A model generated the notes under the pieces. The model did not search any database. It was not told the origin of the DNA and saw nothing but the letters and a program-made list of their open reading frames with translations. The position numbers and the translations under genes were made by a program. Shown here piece by piece: positions 13,480-20,917 of a stretch of DNA of 27,745 bases (position 1 is its first letter; each line of letters opens with the position of its first letter). The DNA comes from Streptomyces sp. NRRL F-525 (GTDB lineage: Bacteria > Actinomycetota > Actinomycetes > Streptomycetales > Streptomycetaceae), in the NCBI RefSeq assembly GCF_000716605.1, contig NZ_JNXE01000062.1, positions 1 to 27,745 of the forward strand, given 5' to 3'.

Positions 13480-14217
13480 TCAGCGGTGGGCGGCGCGGTT
13501 CATCTCGACGACGTCGTCGACGGTGGGGTTGGCCGGGAGGGCGGCGAAGCGTTCCGGGAGGCTGTCGCGGATGGCCGCGTCCTTGACGCGGTCGGCCGCG
13601 GCCCGGGCCGCCGGCAGCTCCTCGATGGTCAGTTCGGTGCAGTAGGCGGGGCTGTTCGGCTGCTGGCGCCAGGAGTCGGCCAGTGTGCCGGCGTCGTAGG
13701 GGTCGAAGCCGGTGTCGTCCACCAGGCTCATGGCCACCTTCCGCGCCTCCTCGGAGTCGCCGGCGACGGGGAGGGCGAGGCGGCCGGGCGTTCCGGCCGG
13801 AACACCCTTGGTCCGCTGGGTTTCGGCCAGGGCGGCGTTCCACGCCTTGACCACGGGGCGGCCCAGCAGCTCGGCGGTGTACACGCTCTCCGCCTGGCCG
13901 TTGTCCACCGCCTCGACCGGCTCACTGAGCATGCCGGGGTAGTAGTTCGAGGTGTCGATGACCACCGTCTCGTCGGGCACCGACGCGAACAGGTCCGCCA
14001 GCTGGCCCGCCGCGCCGAACGGGATCGACAGGATGATGACGTCCCGGCCCCGGACGGCGTCGGCGAGGTCCGCCGCGCGGGCCCCGGCCTCCAGCACCTC
14101 CGCCCGGACGGCTACGGGGCCGCGGGCGTCGGCCACCTGGACATCGTGACCGGCCGTGCTGAGCTTGGCAGCGAGGTTCCCGCCGATGGCGCCAGCGCCT
14201 ATGACAGTAATTTTCAT
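13480..14217 (-). CDS. NADPH-dependent F420 reductase-like oxidoreductase
   Basis: The 245-residue protein begins MKITVIGAGAIGGNLAAKLS, a Rossmann G-x-G-x-x-G loop at the very N-terminus, continues with DVIILSIPFGAAGQLADLF and VVIDTSNYYPGM, and has VVKAWNAALAETQRTKGVPA in the middle. This order is that of the NADP oxidoreductase/coenzyme F420-dependent family (F420_oxidored). Such enzymes transfer hydride between F420 and NADP, but many homologues act on other substrates, so the exact reaction is unsure. ATG 14217 is chosen over the upstream in-frame start because AAGGA lies 7 bases before it and the fold begins there. It follows the TetR gene by 108 bases, which include a strong hairpin. Confidence 0.85.
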   Translation of the reverse strand: MKITVIGAGAIGGNLAAKLSTAGHDVQVADARGPVAVRAEVLEAGARAADLADAVRGRDVIILSIPFGAAGQLADLFASVPDETVVIDTSNYYPGMLSEPVEAVDNGQAESVYTAELLGRPVVKAWNAALAETQRTKGVPAGTPGRLALPVAGDSEEARKVAMSLVDDTGFDPYDAGTLADSWRQQPNSPAYCTELTIEELPAARAAADRVKDAAIRDSLPERFAALPANPTVDDVVEMNRAAHR

Positions 14218-14239
14218 GCTTTGTTCCTTGGGAGGTTGC

Positions 14240-14260
14240 GCTGCCCCCGGGGGGGGCAGC
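14240..14260 (-). terminator. Hairpin between TetR gene and F420 reductase gene
   Basis: GCTGCCCCC and GGGGGCAGC pair perfectly around GGG. It lies 23 bases before the reductase start and about 65 bases after the TetR stop, so it could reduce read-through or affect ribosome access to the reductase mRNA. Confidence 0.5.
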
Positions 14261-14325
14261 GAGACGTGATGGCCGGGTGGTGGTCCCACCTGGCGTTGCG
14301 GGGGCGGAGCAGGATGTCTGGCGAT

Positions 14326-14919
14326 TTACGCCTGGGTGTCCTGCTGGCGGTAGCCGCTCGCGATGAGCGTGCGGAGCCGGTCGAGCGGCTCCTCCTCGGT
14401 GCCGGTGCCCTTGATCCAGGCGACGGAGCAGGCTGCGAGGAACAGGTCGTGCCCGCGCACCGACGCGCGCACGTGCCCCGTGAGCTGGGCGGCTCGCACG
14501 TACTGATCGGTGGCGGTGATGAGGATGTCGCAGGGAATCGTGAGGGGGTTGTCCGGCTCCTGCGCCCGGGCCGCGGCCATGAGCGGGTCCGGCAGCCCGC
14601 TGAAGGCGCTGAAGTACTCCTCCATCGCCCGCAGCCACTGCTCCAGCGCCTCGGCCGGCTCACCGAGCTGGTCGATGTCCGCCTGGCGGGCCACCAGCTC
14701 CTCGGAGCGCGTCTGCAGCACGGCCGCCAGCAGTGCCTCCCGGGTGGGGAAGTGCCGGTACAGGGTGGCGGGACCGACTCCAGCCTCCTTGGCCACCGCC
14801 TCAAGGGAGGTGCCGACCCCGTGCCGCAGGAAGTGACGCTGCGCGGACTCCAGAAGGGCCGCGCGGTTGCGCTGGACGTCCGCGCGGGGCCTGCGTCCCC
14901 GCAGTTCACCGGCGCTCAT
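14326..14919 (-). CDS. TetR-family repressor
   Basis: The 197-residue protein begins MSAGELRGRRPRADVQRNRA, then LLESAQRHFLRHGVGTSLEA and VAKEAGVGPATLYRHFPTRE, a complete TetR helix-turn-helix (G-V-G-x-x-T-L-Y-R-H-F at about residues 48-58). The C-terminal helical part resembles the TetR_C SCO1712/YdhM-like type and should bind a ligand. It precedes the F420 reductase-like gene on the same strand and has two palindromic sites 38-92 bases upstream of its start, so repression of both genes by this protein is likely. Inducer unknown. Confidence 0.9.
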   Translation of the reverse strand: MSAGELRGRRPRADVQRNRAALLESAQRHFLRHGVGTSLEAVAKEAGVGPATLYRHFPTREALLAAVLQTRSEELVARQADIDQLGEPAEALEQWLRAMEEYFSAFSGLPDPLMAAARAQEPDNPLTIPCDILITATDQYVRAAQLTGHVRASVRGHDLFLAACSVAWIKGTGTEEEPLDRLRTLIASGYRQQDTQA

Positions 14920-14957
14920 GCACCCTCCCGCCTGCCGTGATCGTGCGACCGTATCAA

Positions 14958-15010
14958 AACGGATGCTGCCTCCGTTCAGGTTGGAGAGTAAAACGGAGGC
15001 AGCATCCGGT
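14958..15010. promoter_or_regulatory. Pair of TetR operators in inverted arrangement
   Basis: AACGGA-N7-TCCGTT (14958-14976) and AACGGA-N7-TCCGGT (14992-15010) lie 34 bases apart. The two sites are also complementary to each other over 17 bases (14960-14976 with 14992-15008), so the region can form one long hairpin. Most likely the sites of the adjacent TetR regulator. Confidence 0.65.
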
Positions 15011-15162
15011 CAAATCTGCGGCCTGAGCGCGGAGCCCGGACAGCACAGGGGGCCCACATGTTTGGCCGTGGAGAGCGGGGCGGAAGCCGTGCGGGCTGCA
15101 TTCCCAGGGTGTCCTTGTCCGGCCCCTCCCGCGCAGAGCCCGGCGGTCCCCGGTCCAGGACG

Positions 15163-16002
15163 TCAGGGGGTGAGCTGTTGGTGTCCGATGACGGATAGCA
15201 GTTCGAGTTGGTTGTGGCTCTCCGTGCCGGGGCGAGTAGTCAGCACTACCAGAGTTTGGGCGCGGTTCTCGGTGTAGAGGAGCTGGGCGTCGACGTCGAT
15301 GCGGCCGAGTTCGGGATGGAGGATGGTCTTGCAGTCGTCGTAGCTCTGTGCGACCTCCTGAAGTTCCCACATGCGGACGAACTCGGGGCTGCGTTCCTGG
15401 AGTTCGGCGAGGATCCGGGCGGCTCGCGGGGTGTCGCTGCCGGCTGTCAGCGCGGCCCGCAGGCGCGCTGCCTGGGCACGGCCGTGACGTTCGTGGGTCT
15501 CCTCGGGAACCATTAGGCGCTCGGTCGGGTCCATGAACCAGCGGTAGTAGCCGCTGCGGGCCAGACCGGTGTGGCGGGTCTGGTCGCCGAGCAGCGCGAC
15601 GGCCACGGGGTTCATGGCGAGGGTCTCGAACAGGTCGGTCTGCACCATGGCCGGGGAGTCGTCCAGGCGGTCCAGGACCCGCATCAGCGTCGGGCTGACC
15701 TGTTCGGAGCGGTGGAAGCGGGCCGGGGCGTTGTGGCCGATGAGCACGAAGAGATGGTCGCGTTCGTCCAGGGTCAGCCGCAGTGCCCGGGCGAGTGCCG
15801 CGGTGATCTGGACGGAGGGCTGTGGGGCGCGCTGTTGTTCGAGGCGGGCGTAGTAGTCGGTGGACATGCCGGCGAGCTGGGCGACCTCCTCGCGGCGCAG
15901 CCCCCGCGTACGCCTGCGCCGCCCCTCGACCAGCCCGACATCGCGGGGGCGCAGCGTCTCACGCCGGTGGCGCAGGAATTCCGCCAGTTCCTTCTCGTCC
16001 AT
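15163..16002 (-). CDS. XRE regulator with MmyB-like ligand domain (1)
   Basis: The 279-residue protein begins MDEKELAEFLRHRRETLRPR and has the helix-turn-helix RGLRREEVAQLAGMSTDYYA with RLEQQRAPQPS (about residues 32-65). The remaining 200 residues form the MmyB-like PAS-type ligand domain, recognisable from ARFHRSEQVSPTLMRVLDRL, LAMNPVAVALLGD, the Y-Y-R-W-F block and a closing H-P-E-L-G-R-I-D-V. Such regulators are common in Streptomyces beside SDR or flavin genes and bind small fatty-acid-like or aromatic ligands. Start ATG 16002 follows a GGGGGG; ATG 16011 is an alternative. The nearest oxidoreductase, an SDR at 16513-17262, lies upstream on the same strand. Confidence 0.88.
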   Translation of the reverse strand: MDEKELAEFLRHRRETLRPRDVGLVEGRRRRTRGLRREEVAQLAGMSTDYYARLEQQRAPQPSVQITAALARALRLTLDERDHLFVLIGHNAPARFHRSEQVSPTLMRVLDRLDDSPAMVQTDLFETLAMNPVAVALLGDQTRHTGLARSGYYRWFMDPTERLMVPEETHERHGRAQAARLRAALTAGSDTPRAARILAELQERSPEFVRMWELQEVAQSYDDCKTILHPELGRIDVDAQLLYTENRAQTLVVLTTRPGTESHNQLELLSVIGHQQLTP

Positions 16003-16202
16003 GCCCCCCATCCTCGCCGCATCCCGCCCGGCTATCCAGAGACCGCCGATCCATGGCTGAGCCCCCCTCCCATCCGCGCAAAGCCGCTCAAATGGCCGAC
16101 GCCGACAGCGCTCGCAGCGAGACATCCCGATGGTCACCTGACCTGCATGACCCGCCGGGAAATGCGCCGACCGTAGGCAGCGCACCGCAGGCCGACGGCA
16201 GG

Positions 16203-16512
16203 TAAGACGGCCCGCCACGACGGTCCCCCGTCGAGAACGCCCGAGGCCTTCGACGGGACCCGGTCCTCGCCGCTTGGCCTGGCCGACATGACGATGTTCG
16301 CCGTGCCAGACGGGCGCGCGCGTCGCTCGGCGCTCAGGACGGAGCCGGTCGCCTCCCGTGGGACGACCGGGGCGAAGCTGAAGACGCTTCCCTGTCGTTC
16401 CGCGTCTTCGGTGAGGACCACCCGAGGCGGGTCCAGCTCGCGTTTCGTGCCTGAAGTGGCCCCGACAGGACCTGCCTGCATGCTGTTGTCGCGCGTCGGA
16501 CTCATTGGTCGG
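16203..16512. other. Non-coding stretch between XRE regulator and SDR
   Basis: No recognised gene. A minus-strand frame (16134-16505) and the plus-strand frame starting at 16288 are both open but lack conserved motifs and good starts. It may hold the promoter of the XRE gene and a degraded gene. Confidence 0.4.
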
Positions 16513-17262
16513 TCAGCTGCCGCCGATCATGGCGAGAACGTCGTCGTAGGAACCGTTGGCCTGCGCGTCGCGGATGAACCTGGCGCGCTCGACGACCAGC
16601 TCCTTCGCGTCGGGCTTCTCGCGCAGCAGGTCGAGGGTCTGGTTGAGGAAGTCGTCCAACGGCATGGACTGGTCGCTGTCCTCCTGGCCCAGCAGGGTCG
16701 TGCGCACGCCCGGCGGGACCACCTCGATCACCTGGACGTCTGCGTCAGCACCGGCGAGCTGGATGCGTAGGCTCTCGGAGAAGGAGTGCAGCGCGGCCTT
16801 GGTCGCGCTGTAGGTCGGGGTGCTCGGGAACGGTACGAACGCCAGCGCGGAGGTGACGTTCATGACGACCGCGTCGTCCTTGCCCATCAGCTGCGGCAGG
16901 AAGGCGTACGTCATCCGGATCGTGCCGAGCAGATTGGTCGCGACGTGATCCTCGGCGACCTGGAGTTCGGCAGGGTCTAGGAGGTTCTCCCGCAGCATGA
17001 TGCCAGCATTGTTGATCAGGACGTTCAGCCCCGGGTGGCTCGCCGCCACGGCCTCACGGGCCCGGGCGATCGAGTCGGGGTCCGCGACATCGAGGACGAG
17101 CGCGTCGATGCCCGGGTGCTCGGCCGTGATCTCGTCGAGGAGTTCCTTGCGCCGGCCGGCGACGATCACCTTGTTGCCGGTCCCGCGTAGACGCAGGGCC
17201 AGACCGAGGCCGATGCCCGAGGTGCCGCCGGTGATCAGGATCGTGTTGCCGGTCATCTTCAT
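16513..17262 (-). CDS. Short-chain dehydrogenase/reductase (DltE/YdfG-like) 1
   Basis: The 249-residue protein is a classical SDR using NAD(P)H. Visible motifs: TGGTSGIG (cofactor loop, T-G-x-x-x-G-I-G), LVLDVADPDS, NNAG (residues about 88-91), the catalytic Ser in VMNVTSALAF and the YSATK catalytic Y-x-x-x-K. An Arg pair after the second strand (VAGRRKEL) suggests NADPH preference. ATG 17262 has GAAGGAG 10 bases upstream, better than ATG 17256. The substrate cannot be told from sequence. The MmyB-type regulator downstream is the most likely controller. Confidence 0.92.
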   Translation of the reverse strand: MKMTGNTILITGGTSGIGLGLALRLRGTGNKVIVAGRRKELLDEITAEHPGIDALVLDVADPDSIARAREAVAASHPGLNVLINNAGIMLRENLLDPAELQVAEDHVATNLLGTIRMTYAFLPQLMGKDDAVVMNVTSALAFVPFPSTPTYSATKAALHSFSESLRIQLAGADADVQVIEVVPPGVRTTLLGQEDSDQSMPLDDFLNQTLDLLREKPDAKELVVERARFIRDAQANGSYDDVLAMIGGS

Positions 17263-17428
17263 GGGGGTCCTGCTCCTTCGGTACGGCGGGCCGGTGAGCG
17301 CCCGCAGCCTCGACCGTAGGAGCGCCCGCGCAGCGGCGGGAGAGGACGGTTTGTCCATGGATCGACGGTCTCTGCCTCATGAGGCCGAAGCGTTGGGCTG
17401 CCCGCCGGAGCCTGGCGGGTCGGCTGGG

Positions 17429-17590
17429 TCAGGCGGGGGTTATCAGGGTGATGGCCGCCCAGGTGATCAGCGCCTCGCTGTGCGGGCGGCGTTCGTAGTC
17501 CCTGACCAGACGGCACGCGTGCATGATCCATCCCAGGCTGCGTTCCAAGGCCCAGCGGCGGGGCCGCGCGACGAACCCGGTTGCGCCCTT
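17429..17590 (-). pseudogene. IS5-family transposase C-terminal remnant
   Basis: The minus frame reads GFVARPRRWALERSLGWIMH and ACRLVRDYERRPHSEALITW, ending AAITLITPA at 17429. The block R-R-W-x-x-E-R-x-x-G-W, with the third catalytic Glu, followed by R-R-L-x-R-D-Y-E is the C-terminal end of IS5-family (ISL2/IS1031-like) DDE transposases. The rest of the transposase is missing. Upstream sequence is not transposase-like. Confidence 0.75.
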
Positions 17591-17927
17591 GGACGGCTTT
17601 GGTGGAGTGGGCATCCGGATCGACCACCCTCGCCATCCCGTGCCGCAGGTCACCGGCGAACCCACCCCCAACTGGCGCGGAACCTGACCCGGAACCAAAC
17701 ACGAATCACCGGACCAAACGCTCGGCCAGGGGGCGATACATGACTTGATGTCTGTGTCGCCCTCCCCACTGGCCGACCGGCTCGTCGACCAGTACGGCCG
17801 TACGCCGATAGCCGCAGCCGCCGGCCTCACCCTCCTCGTCGCCGGAATCACCGCCACCTCGACACCTGCCGCGGCTGGGCTGGAACCTGGGACTCGTCTC
17901 CGGCACCCGCGGTGATTTCGATGGGGT
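17591..17927. other. Stretch without confident gene; possible short ORF at 17748-17915
   Basis: A 55-codon plus-strand frame from ATG 17748 has a hydrophobic segment (IAAAAGLTLLVAGI) that could span a membrane, but there is no RBS or recognised family. Surrounding IS5 remnant and lack of other motifs suggest a degraded gene or filler between IS and SDR. Confidence 0.3.
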
Positions 17928-18650
17928 TCAGAGCTCGGCGACGACGCGTCGTAGTGTGCCCGGCGCGATGCGCAGCATGGCGGGCATGGCTTTCGTCTGA
18001 CCGGGGAATGCCATGTTCCGCCCCCGCCGAAGAGCTTTCATCGTGACCGCCGCCACCTGTGCGGGAGTCAGTTTCTTCCCCGTGGCTTCGGCGTTCATGG
18101 GCGTGTCCGTGGACGGTGGGAGCACCTCGAGGACATGGGTGTGACCCTGCGGGGCGAGTTGACGGCGCAAGCCGTCCGCGAAGCCGTGCAGGCCGGCCTT
18201 CACCGCGCCGTGGGTAGGCGCGCGAGTCGGCGAGACCAGAGCGAACCCCGAGGTGATGAAGACGATCGCGTCTGGCGATGGCCATCGCTCGAGCACCTCA
18301 CCCGTCAAGTGGATGGGGGCGGTGAGGTTCAACGCCACCTCGTCATCGAGAGTCGCATTGGGGTTCTTGCCGACGGCATAGTCCCGTTCCTCGAACGTAC
18401 CGGCGTTGTTGACCAACACGTCCAAACGCCCGAAGCGATCAGCGACCGCTTCCAACAACGCTGCCCGGTCAGCTGCGTTCGTCACATCAGCCCGCACGGC
18501 CAGCGCCTGCGGGTGTGCCTGCGCAAATTGGTCAAGCGCGGCCTGCGAACGCCCGCAAACGACGACGGACGCCCCGAGCTCCATGAAGGATTGCGCGAGG
18601 CTCAAGCCGATGCCTGAGGTTCCGCCAGTGATGAGTACGGTCTGTGACAC
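17928..18650 (-). CDS. Short-chain dehydrogenase/reductase 2
   Basis: The 240-residue SDR starts at GTG 18650, chosen for AGAGGTGA 5 bases upstream and the fold start MSQTVLITGGTSGIGLSLAQ. Motifs: TGGTSGIG, ADVTNAADR, NNAG in DVLVNNAGTFEERD, and a Ser in VFITSGFALVS. The usual catalytic Tyr of Y-x-x-x-K is replaced: the corresponding stretch reads PTHGAVKAGLHG, so His appears where Tyr is expected while Lys is kept. This may change or abolish ordinary carbonyl reduction. It is divergent from a TetR gene with two palindromic sites between, a standard repressor/target pair. Confidence 0.88.
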   Translation of the reverse strand: MSQTVLITGGTSGIGLSLAQSFMELGASVVVCGRSQAALDQFAQAHPQALAVRADVTNAADRAALLEAVADRFGRLDVLVNNAGTFEERDYAVGKNPNATLDDEVALNLTAPIHLTGEVLERWPSPDAIVFITSGFALVSPTRAPTHGAVKAGLHGFADGLRRQLAPQGHTHVLEVLPPSTDTPMNAEATGKKLTPAQVAAVTMKALRRGRNMAFPGQTKAMPAMLRIAPGTLRRVVAEL

Positions 18651-18662
18651 GATGTCACCTCT

Positions 18663-18720
18663 CGTTATAGCGTACCGATTGGTACGAAACACGTTAGCAC
18701 ATCCGTACCGATCGGTATCG
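18663..18720. promoter_or_regulatory. TetR operators and SDR promoter in divergent intergenic region
   Basis: CGTACC-GATT-GGTACG (18671-18686) is a perfect palindrome; CGTACC-GATC-GGTATC (18704-18719) is a near copy 33 bases away. TATAAC on the minus strand (18668-18663) is a good -10 box for the SDR gene, directly beside the first site. Binding of the divergent TetR protein would control both genes. Confidence 0.7.
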
Positions 18721-18738
18721 AAGAGGTAGGATGAGGAA

Positions 18739-19347
18739 ATGTTCCCGACGACACCGGTCCGGCCTGGCAGGCCTCGAGCGTTCGACATCGACGAGGCACT
18801 CGATCGTGCAGTCCTGGTGTTCTGGTCAAAGGGTTTCGAGGGCGCCAGCCTTGACGACCTCACCGAAGCGATGGGTATCAGCCGCCCCAGCCTGTACAGG
18901 GCGTTCGGCAGCAAAGAAGACCTCTTCTACAAGGCGCTGGAGCGGTACACCGAGGGCTTGACCACCTACTTCGCTCAAGCTCTGTCAGAGCCCACCAGTC
19001 GAGCAGTGGCTACTGCTGTGCTCGACGGGACGGTCGAGGCGGCAACCATGCCGGGATTGCCCACGGGCTGTCTTGGCGTGCTGGGTGCGTTGGCTACCGG
19101 GGACGAGAGCCGCCAAGTCCGAGACGCACTCATCGCATGGCGCGAGGAGGGGATAGCCCACCTGACGCGCCGGTTTCAACAGGCGGTGGACGCCGGTGAC
19201 CTTCCGCCTTCCACAGATCCTCATCTGCTTGCGCTCTACCTGAGAACAGTCGCCAATGGGATTGCCGTCCAGGCCGCGAGTGGTAGTTCCCGCCCTGAAC
19301 TGCTGCAGGTCGCGAACCTCGCGTTGGGCAGCTGGCCAAAGCCGTAG
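18739..19347 (+). CDS. TetR-family repressor (AefR/YxaF-like)
   Basis: The 202-residue protein starts at ATG 18739 with GAGGA just upstream. It has RPGRPRAFDIDEALDRAVLV then FWSKGFEGASLDDLTEAMGI and SRPSLYRAFGSKEDLFYKAL: the R-G-R-P-R-x-F-D start and the W-x-K-G-F/Y-E-x-x-S-L-D-D-L-T block mark the YxaF/AefR branch of TetR. The C-terminal domain (GCLGVLGALATGDESRQVRD) is the ligand part with a conserved Cys in P-x-G-C-L. It is divergent from SDR 2, and both genes share palindromic sites, so it likely represses the SDR and itself until an electrophile or similar compound binds. Confidence 0.92.
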   Translation: MFPTTPVRPGRPRAFDIDEALDRAVLVFWSKGFEGASLDDLTEAMGISRPSLYRAFGSKEDLFYKALERYTEGLTTYFAQALSEPTSRAVATAVLDGTVEAATMPGLPTGCLGVLGALATGDESRQVRDALIAWREEGIAHLTRRFQQAVDAGDLPPSTDPHLLALYLRTVANGIAVQAASGSSRPELLQVANLALGSWPKP

Positions 19348-19431
19348 TCAGCTGGTGAGCCCGGGATCTGCGCGCGTACTTCGACTTCCTCTGGTTCGCG
19401 CGAGGCCTGCGTTGACTGGCGCGACGCGTCC

Positions 19432-19815
19432 ATGGACGACCGGGCAACGTACGAGTGGTGGCGTCGTCGCGACGAGCATGGACCCCGTCTGCAGGACACG
19501 AACTGGGACCGGGAGGTGTCCCCGGTCAACGGGCTCACGGAACAGCCGCGAGGGGTGGAGGAGCTGCGGGTGCGTCACCTGGAGCGGTACCTGATGTCGA
19601 TGCGGCAGAGGTGCGAGGAAAAGCCAGCCCGCCGGAACCTGTACGAGGAGGCCATCCGCCGGCCGACCCTCGAAAACGACGCCCTGCGCAGCGGCGGCAC
19701 CGTTCCTCCACTGCCTACGGCAGCCCGCCCGCGCCCTCCTGAATCCGACACCGGCGCCGGAGGCGTCCGGCGTGCGAAGGGACGCTGGGCATGGCGCGCA
19801 GCCACCTACCGATGA
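19432..19815 (+). CDS. Hypothetical protein, possibly a gene remnant
   Basis: The frame from ATG 19432 encodes MDDRATYEWWRRRDEHGPRL and QDTNWDREVSPVNGLTEQPR, then a charged helical stretch RHLERYLMSMRQRCEEKPAR. The first 85 residues look protein-like; the last 40 are Pro/Arg-rich and do not. The frame also runs open upstream to about 19350, and another frame upstream reads DLRAYFDFLWFARGLR, which looks coding and would fit a frameshift near 19410. No domain is recognised and there is no RBS. Possibly the decayed end of a larger gene lying between the TetR gene and the convergent XRE gene. Confidence 0.25.
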   Translation: MDDRATYEWWRRRDEHGPRLQDTNWDREVSPVNGLTEQPRGVEELRVRHLERYLMSMRQRCEEKPARRNLYEEAIRRPTLENDALRSGGTVPPLPTAARPRPPESDTGAGGVRRAKGRWAWRAATYR

Positions 19816-19826
19816 TCAACTGTTCG

Positions 19827-20744
19827 TCAAGCCGTGCGTGACGGTGGCATACCGGCTCCCGCCCTTGTCACGTCGGTGCCCCAGCTGGCCAGCAGTCGTA
19901 GTGCCTCCTCCGACGGGGAACCGGGTTCGGCGTGGTACGTCACCAACATCCGTTCGTGGGCGCCGGCCTGGTGGAACGACTCCAGGCGGAGATCGAGTTC
20001 GCCGACGAGCGGGTGGTGCAGGCGCTGGATGCCGTGGCACTTCTCCTTGACGTCGTGGGTGGCCCACAGCCGCCTGAACTCCTCGCTCTTCACGGAGAGT
20101 TCGCCCACCAGAGCGGACAGCCGAGGGTCGTCCGGATGGGCGCCGGCGTCCATGCGCAGCTGAGAGACGACGTCGTTCGCTTTGTGGTCCCAGTCCACGA
20201 ACAGGTCGCGGTACTCGGGCCTCAGGAACACCAGCCGCGCCCAGTTCCGCTCGTGCGCCGGCAGCTCGGCCCAGTCGCCGAAGACCGCCGCGGCCATCCG
20301 GTTCCAGGCGAGGATGTCCGAGCGGCGCCCCACGAGGACCGCCGGGAAGCCGTCCATGGTGTCCAGCAGCGTCCGCAGGGGGCCTCGCACCTGCTGGGCG
20401 CGGACGGCCGGCTTCTTCTTGTTCGGCTTCGCCAGGTGCGTGAGGTGGGCGTGCTCGGCGTCGCTCAGCCGCAGCGCGCGGGCGATGGCGTCGAGGACCT
20501 CCGTGGACACGTGCCGCCCGTTGCCCTGCTCCAGCCGCGTGTAATAGGCCACCGACACTCCGGCCAGCTGCGCCAGCTCCTCGCGGCGCAGCCCCGGCAC
20601 CCGCCGGTACCGTCCGAAGTCCGGCAGGCCCACGTCCTCCGGCTTCAGCCGGGCCCGCCGGGTGCGCAGGAACTCGCTGAGCTCGGCACGCGGGTCCAGA
20701 GCGCCGGCGGCGCTCTGGAGCACCGGTTCGGGGTATTCGTCCAT
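19827..20744 (-). CDS. XRE regulator with MmyB-like ligand domain (2)
   Basis: The 305-residue protein has a helix-turn-helix, VPGLRREELAQLAGVSVAYY then TRLEQGNGRHVSTEVLDAIA (about residues 50-90), and a MmyB-like ligand domain with FPAVLVGRRSDILAWNRMAA, then NWARLVFLRPEYRDLFVDWD and a closing HHPLVGELDLRLESF. ATG 20744 fits the usual start of the family; GTG starts upstream at 20759 and 20771 are possible. It is divergent from the aldehyde dehydrogenase gene with 173 bases between, so it probably regulates that gene. It is a paralogue of the regulator at 15163-16002 with a longer N-terminus. Confidence 0.88.
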   Translation of the reverse strand: MDEYPEPVLQSAAGALDPRAELSEFLRTRRARLKPEDVGLPDFGRYRRVPGLRREELAQLAGVSVAYYTRLEQGNGRHVSTEVLDAIARALRLSDAEHAHLTHLAKPNKKKPAVRAQQVRGPLRTLLDTMDGFPAVLVGRRSDILAWNRMAAAVFGDWAELPAHERNWARLVFLRPEYRDLFVDWDHKANDVVSQLRMDAGAHPDDPRLSALVGELSVKSEEFRRLWATHDVKEKCHGIQRLHHPLVGELDLRLESFHQAGAHERMLVTYHAEPGSPSEEALRLLASWGTDVTRAGAGMPPSRTA

Positions 20745-20917
20745 GCCTTGAGTATCCACGGCCGGACGCACACCTTCCTGACCCAGCCAGTGGTAGGCAT
20801 CGCGGGCATACGCGAAGCCGTGACCTGGGTGAATACCTGATCGTCCAGCACGCTGGGGACCGAGCCCGGCTGGAAGGCAGCCGGGGCGTGGCTTTCATCA
20901 AGAACGGAGCACACCCC

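Noticed and set aside
13486..14940. 484-codon plus-strand frame
   Set aside because: It is antisense to the F420 reductase-like and TetR genes, both of which have clear domains; typical GC-rich shadow.
16134..16505. 123-codon minus-strand frame between XRE regulator and SDR
   Set aside because: No recognised motif, no RBS, and composition not clearly coding.
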